Assembly (NCBI GenBank): GCA_026386835.1
Contig: JAPLMV010000195.1
Span: forward strand, 1-7,808
DNA length: 7,808 nucleotides
Origin: Planctomycetota bacterium
GTDB lineage: Bacteria > Planctomycetota > Phycisphaerae > Sedimentisphaerales > Anaerobacaceae
Direction: 5' to 3'
Part shown: piece after piece, positions 7,173 through 7,808 of the stretch
Position numbering within the stretch: the stretch's first letter is position 1
Layout: each line of letters starts with the position of its first letter
Made by a program: the position numbers and the translations under genes
The notes under the pieces: generated by a model
The model's input: only the letters and a program-made list of their open reading frames with translations
Databases searched by the model: none
What the model was told of the DNA's origin: nothing

Positions 7173-7424
7173 CACCACCAAGACACAAAGTTCACGAAGA
7201 ATTTTTTGGATTCAAATTTTTCACCGCCGAGGCCGCCGAGTTCGCAGAGATAAAAAGGGGAAAGCACGAAGATTTTAGACTGGATTGTTTCCCGCAAAGG
7301 CGCCAAGTCGCAAAGATAAAAAAGGGAAAACACGAAACTCGAAGCTCGAAATCCGAAACAAATTCTAATGACCAAAAGAAGAAATTTTCAAAACAAAGAA
7401 AAATAAGCCACCGAGCCCACAGAG
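7173..7424. repeat. four blocks of 8-9-nt periodic CRC-RAG words plus a 7-nt CGAA array
   Basis: Words ending in AAG or GAG recur every 8-9 nt in four blocks: 7173..7199 (CACCAAG, ACACAAAG, TTCACGAAG), 7222..7249 (CCGCCGAG, GCCGCCGAG, TTCGCAGAG), 7291..7315 (CCGCAAAG, GCGCCAAG, TCGCAAAG) and 7407..7424 (GCCACCGAG, CCCACAGAG). The second and third blocks, with their AGATAAAAA-RGGGAAA-RCACGAA flanks (7248..7270 and 7314..7336, two differences in 23), form an imperfect ~48-nt direct duplication. CGAA then recurs exactly every 7 nt at 7333, 7340, 7347 and 7354. Phrases like these are scattered between genes of many environmental bacteria (recollection). They encode no recognisable protein. Confidence 0.75.
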
Positions 7425-7506
7425 AGTTTTTTAGTTTAAGAAAAAACTTGACACTAAATACTATTCACCAACGACTAAAGACTTTTTTTAGACAGCGATT
7501 TTGGCC

Positions 7507-7533
7507 TCGAAAACGCCGTTTTTCGATTTTTTT
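7507..7533 (+). terminator. possible Rho-independent terminator
   Basis: TCGAAAAC-GCC-GTTTTTCGA forms an 8-bp stem with one bulged T. It is followed directly by seven T residues (7527..7533) on the plus strand. The stem is AT-rich and thus weak, and no plus-strand gene lies upstream in the window. It might insulate the promoter at 7565 from readthrough, or end a short unannotated RNA. Confidence 0.35.
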
Positions 7534-7562
7534 GGCAGTTAAGCAAAATTATTTTATTTTTT

Positions 7563-7585
7563 GTTTGCATTGCAAACATGTTTGC
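7563..7585. promoter_or_regulatory. overlapping palindromes, candidate operator
   Basis: Three alternating half-sites lie in 23 bases: GTTTGC (7563..7568), its inverse GCAAAC (7572..7577), and GTTTGC (7580..7585). The first two form the perfect palindrome GTTTGCA-T-TGCAAAC (7563..7577). The last two form the perfect 14-mer GCAAACATGTTTGC (7572..7585). They cover the -35 box and spacer of the promoter at 7565..7593, the position expected for a dimeric repressor that blocks RNA polymerase. The regulator is unknown. Confidence 0.6.
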
Positions 7586-7593
7586 GTTATATT
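7565..7593 (+). promoter_or_regulatory. sigma70-type promoter for the right-hand gene
   Basis: TTGCAT (7565..7570) and TATATT (7588..7593) are separated by exactly 17 nt. Transcription would start near 7600, giving a leader of about 55 nt. The leader carries two purine-rich sites, AAAAGGAG (7622..7629, with no start codon at a usable distance) and AGGAG (7644..7648), of which the second serves the ATG at 7655. Confidence 0.6.
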
Positions 7594-7654
7594 GCATACA
7601 GTGAAACAAAGGTTCGAATTTAAAAGGAGCAGACTTTTAACATAGGAGTAAATT

Positions 7655-7808
7655 ATGAATACAGAACAAAATAAAGTGCCGCAGGATATGGAAAAACTCA
7701 AAGAAATCCCAAAATGGACACGCAAGTATGCACAGAACCGAACGCTGACTATTCTCGTGCTTATTGTAATGACAACGCTTTTCGGCATGTTCGTCGCAGT
7801 TCTTGTTG
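7655..7808 (+). CDS. unrecognised membrane protein, N-terminal part only
   Basis: The ATG at 7655 follows AGGAG (7644..7648) by 6 nt, a very good ribosome site, and the frame is open to the window end (51 codons). The visible peptide has a charged, probably cytoplasmic N-terminus, MNTEQNKVPQDMEKLKEIPK and then WTRKYAQNR. A hydrophobic segment from about residue 29 (LTILVLIVMTTLFGMFVAVL) looks like a membrane helix or uncleaved anchor. I do not recognise the family. It is transcribed away from the glycan operon, with its own promoter and a probable operator, so it need not share its function. Confidence 0.75.
   Translation, partial: MNTEQNKVPQDMEKLKEIPKWTRKYAQNRTLTILVLIVMTTLFGMFVAVLV

Noticed and set aside
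7133..7375. 80-codon minus-strand open frame across the periodic repeats
   Set aside because: It is the translation of the repeat words (LCDLAPLRE, LCELGGLGG). It lacks a good ribosome site and has no coding character of its own.
6612..7424. CRISPR array
   Set aside because: The repeats are 7-9 nt, degenerate and without 30-40-nt unique spacers. No cas gene is present in the window.

Overview
The window looks like a chromosomal fragment of a Gram-negative-type bacterium, probably assembled from an environmental sample. Six complete genes and one partial gene, all on the minus strand and almost touching (1..6590), form a surface-polysaccharide operon. A long gene-free stretch (6591..7654) is packed with short degenerate periodic repeats. 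At the right edge a plus-strand gene for an unrecognised membrane protein begins (7655 onward). The repeat phrases (CACGAAG-like words at 8-9 nt period, CGAARYN and RTACGCT words at 7 nt period) and the mix of glycan genes remind me of Planctomycetota (Phycisphaerae-like) or similar environmental genomes. That placement is from memory and is weak.

Operon, in transcription order (right to left): an extended-SDR nucleotide-sugar epimerase (5619..6590); GDP-mannose 4,6-dehydratase, gmd (4618..5622, ATGA overlap with the epimerase stop); a polytopic GT-C-like membrane protein (3395..4615); GDP-L-fucose synthase, fcl (2408..3361); a small class I SAM methyltransferase (1763..2392); a DUF2723-like polytopic membrane protein (457..1761); and the start of a DUF362-like protein (227 down to 1, cut by the window). 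Gmd and Fcl together convert GDP-mannose to GDP-L-fucose. The epimerase supplies or modifies a second NDP-sugar. The two multi-membrane proteins probably act on lipid-linked sugars or transfer sugar outside the membrane, and the methyltransferase could modify the product. No GT-A or GT-B fucosyltransferase is visible, so the locus continues to the left.

The most notable observation is that the DUF2723-like gene stops at an in-frame TAA (457..459), yet the same frame stays open for another 79 codons of protein-like sequence. It ends at a second TAA (217..219) that overlaps the start of the next gene by 11 nt. This is a nonsense mutation, a readthrough site or a sequencing error in the last part of a longer protein.

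The gene-free region holds two arrays of 7-nt units, a GC hairpin, three-copy ATTGCC words, T6ACA words, and four blocks of 8-9-nt periodic words, two of which lie in a 48-nt imperfect duplication. Beyond it lie a terminator-like hairpin and a good sigma70-type promoter (TTGCAT-N17-TATATT). Overlapping GTTTGC/GCAAAC palindromes sit on the -35 and spacer of that promoter, suggesting that the right-hand gene is controlled by a repressor.
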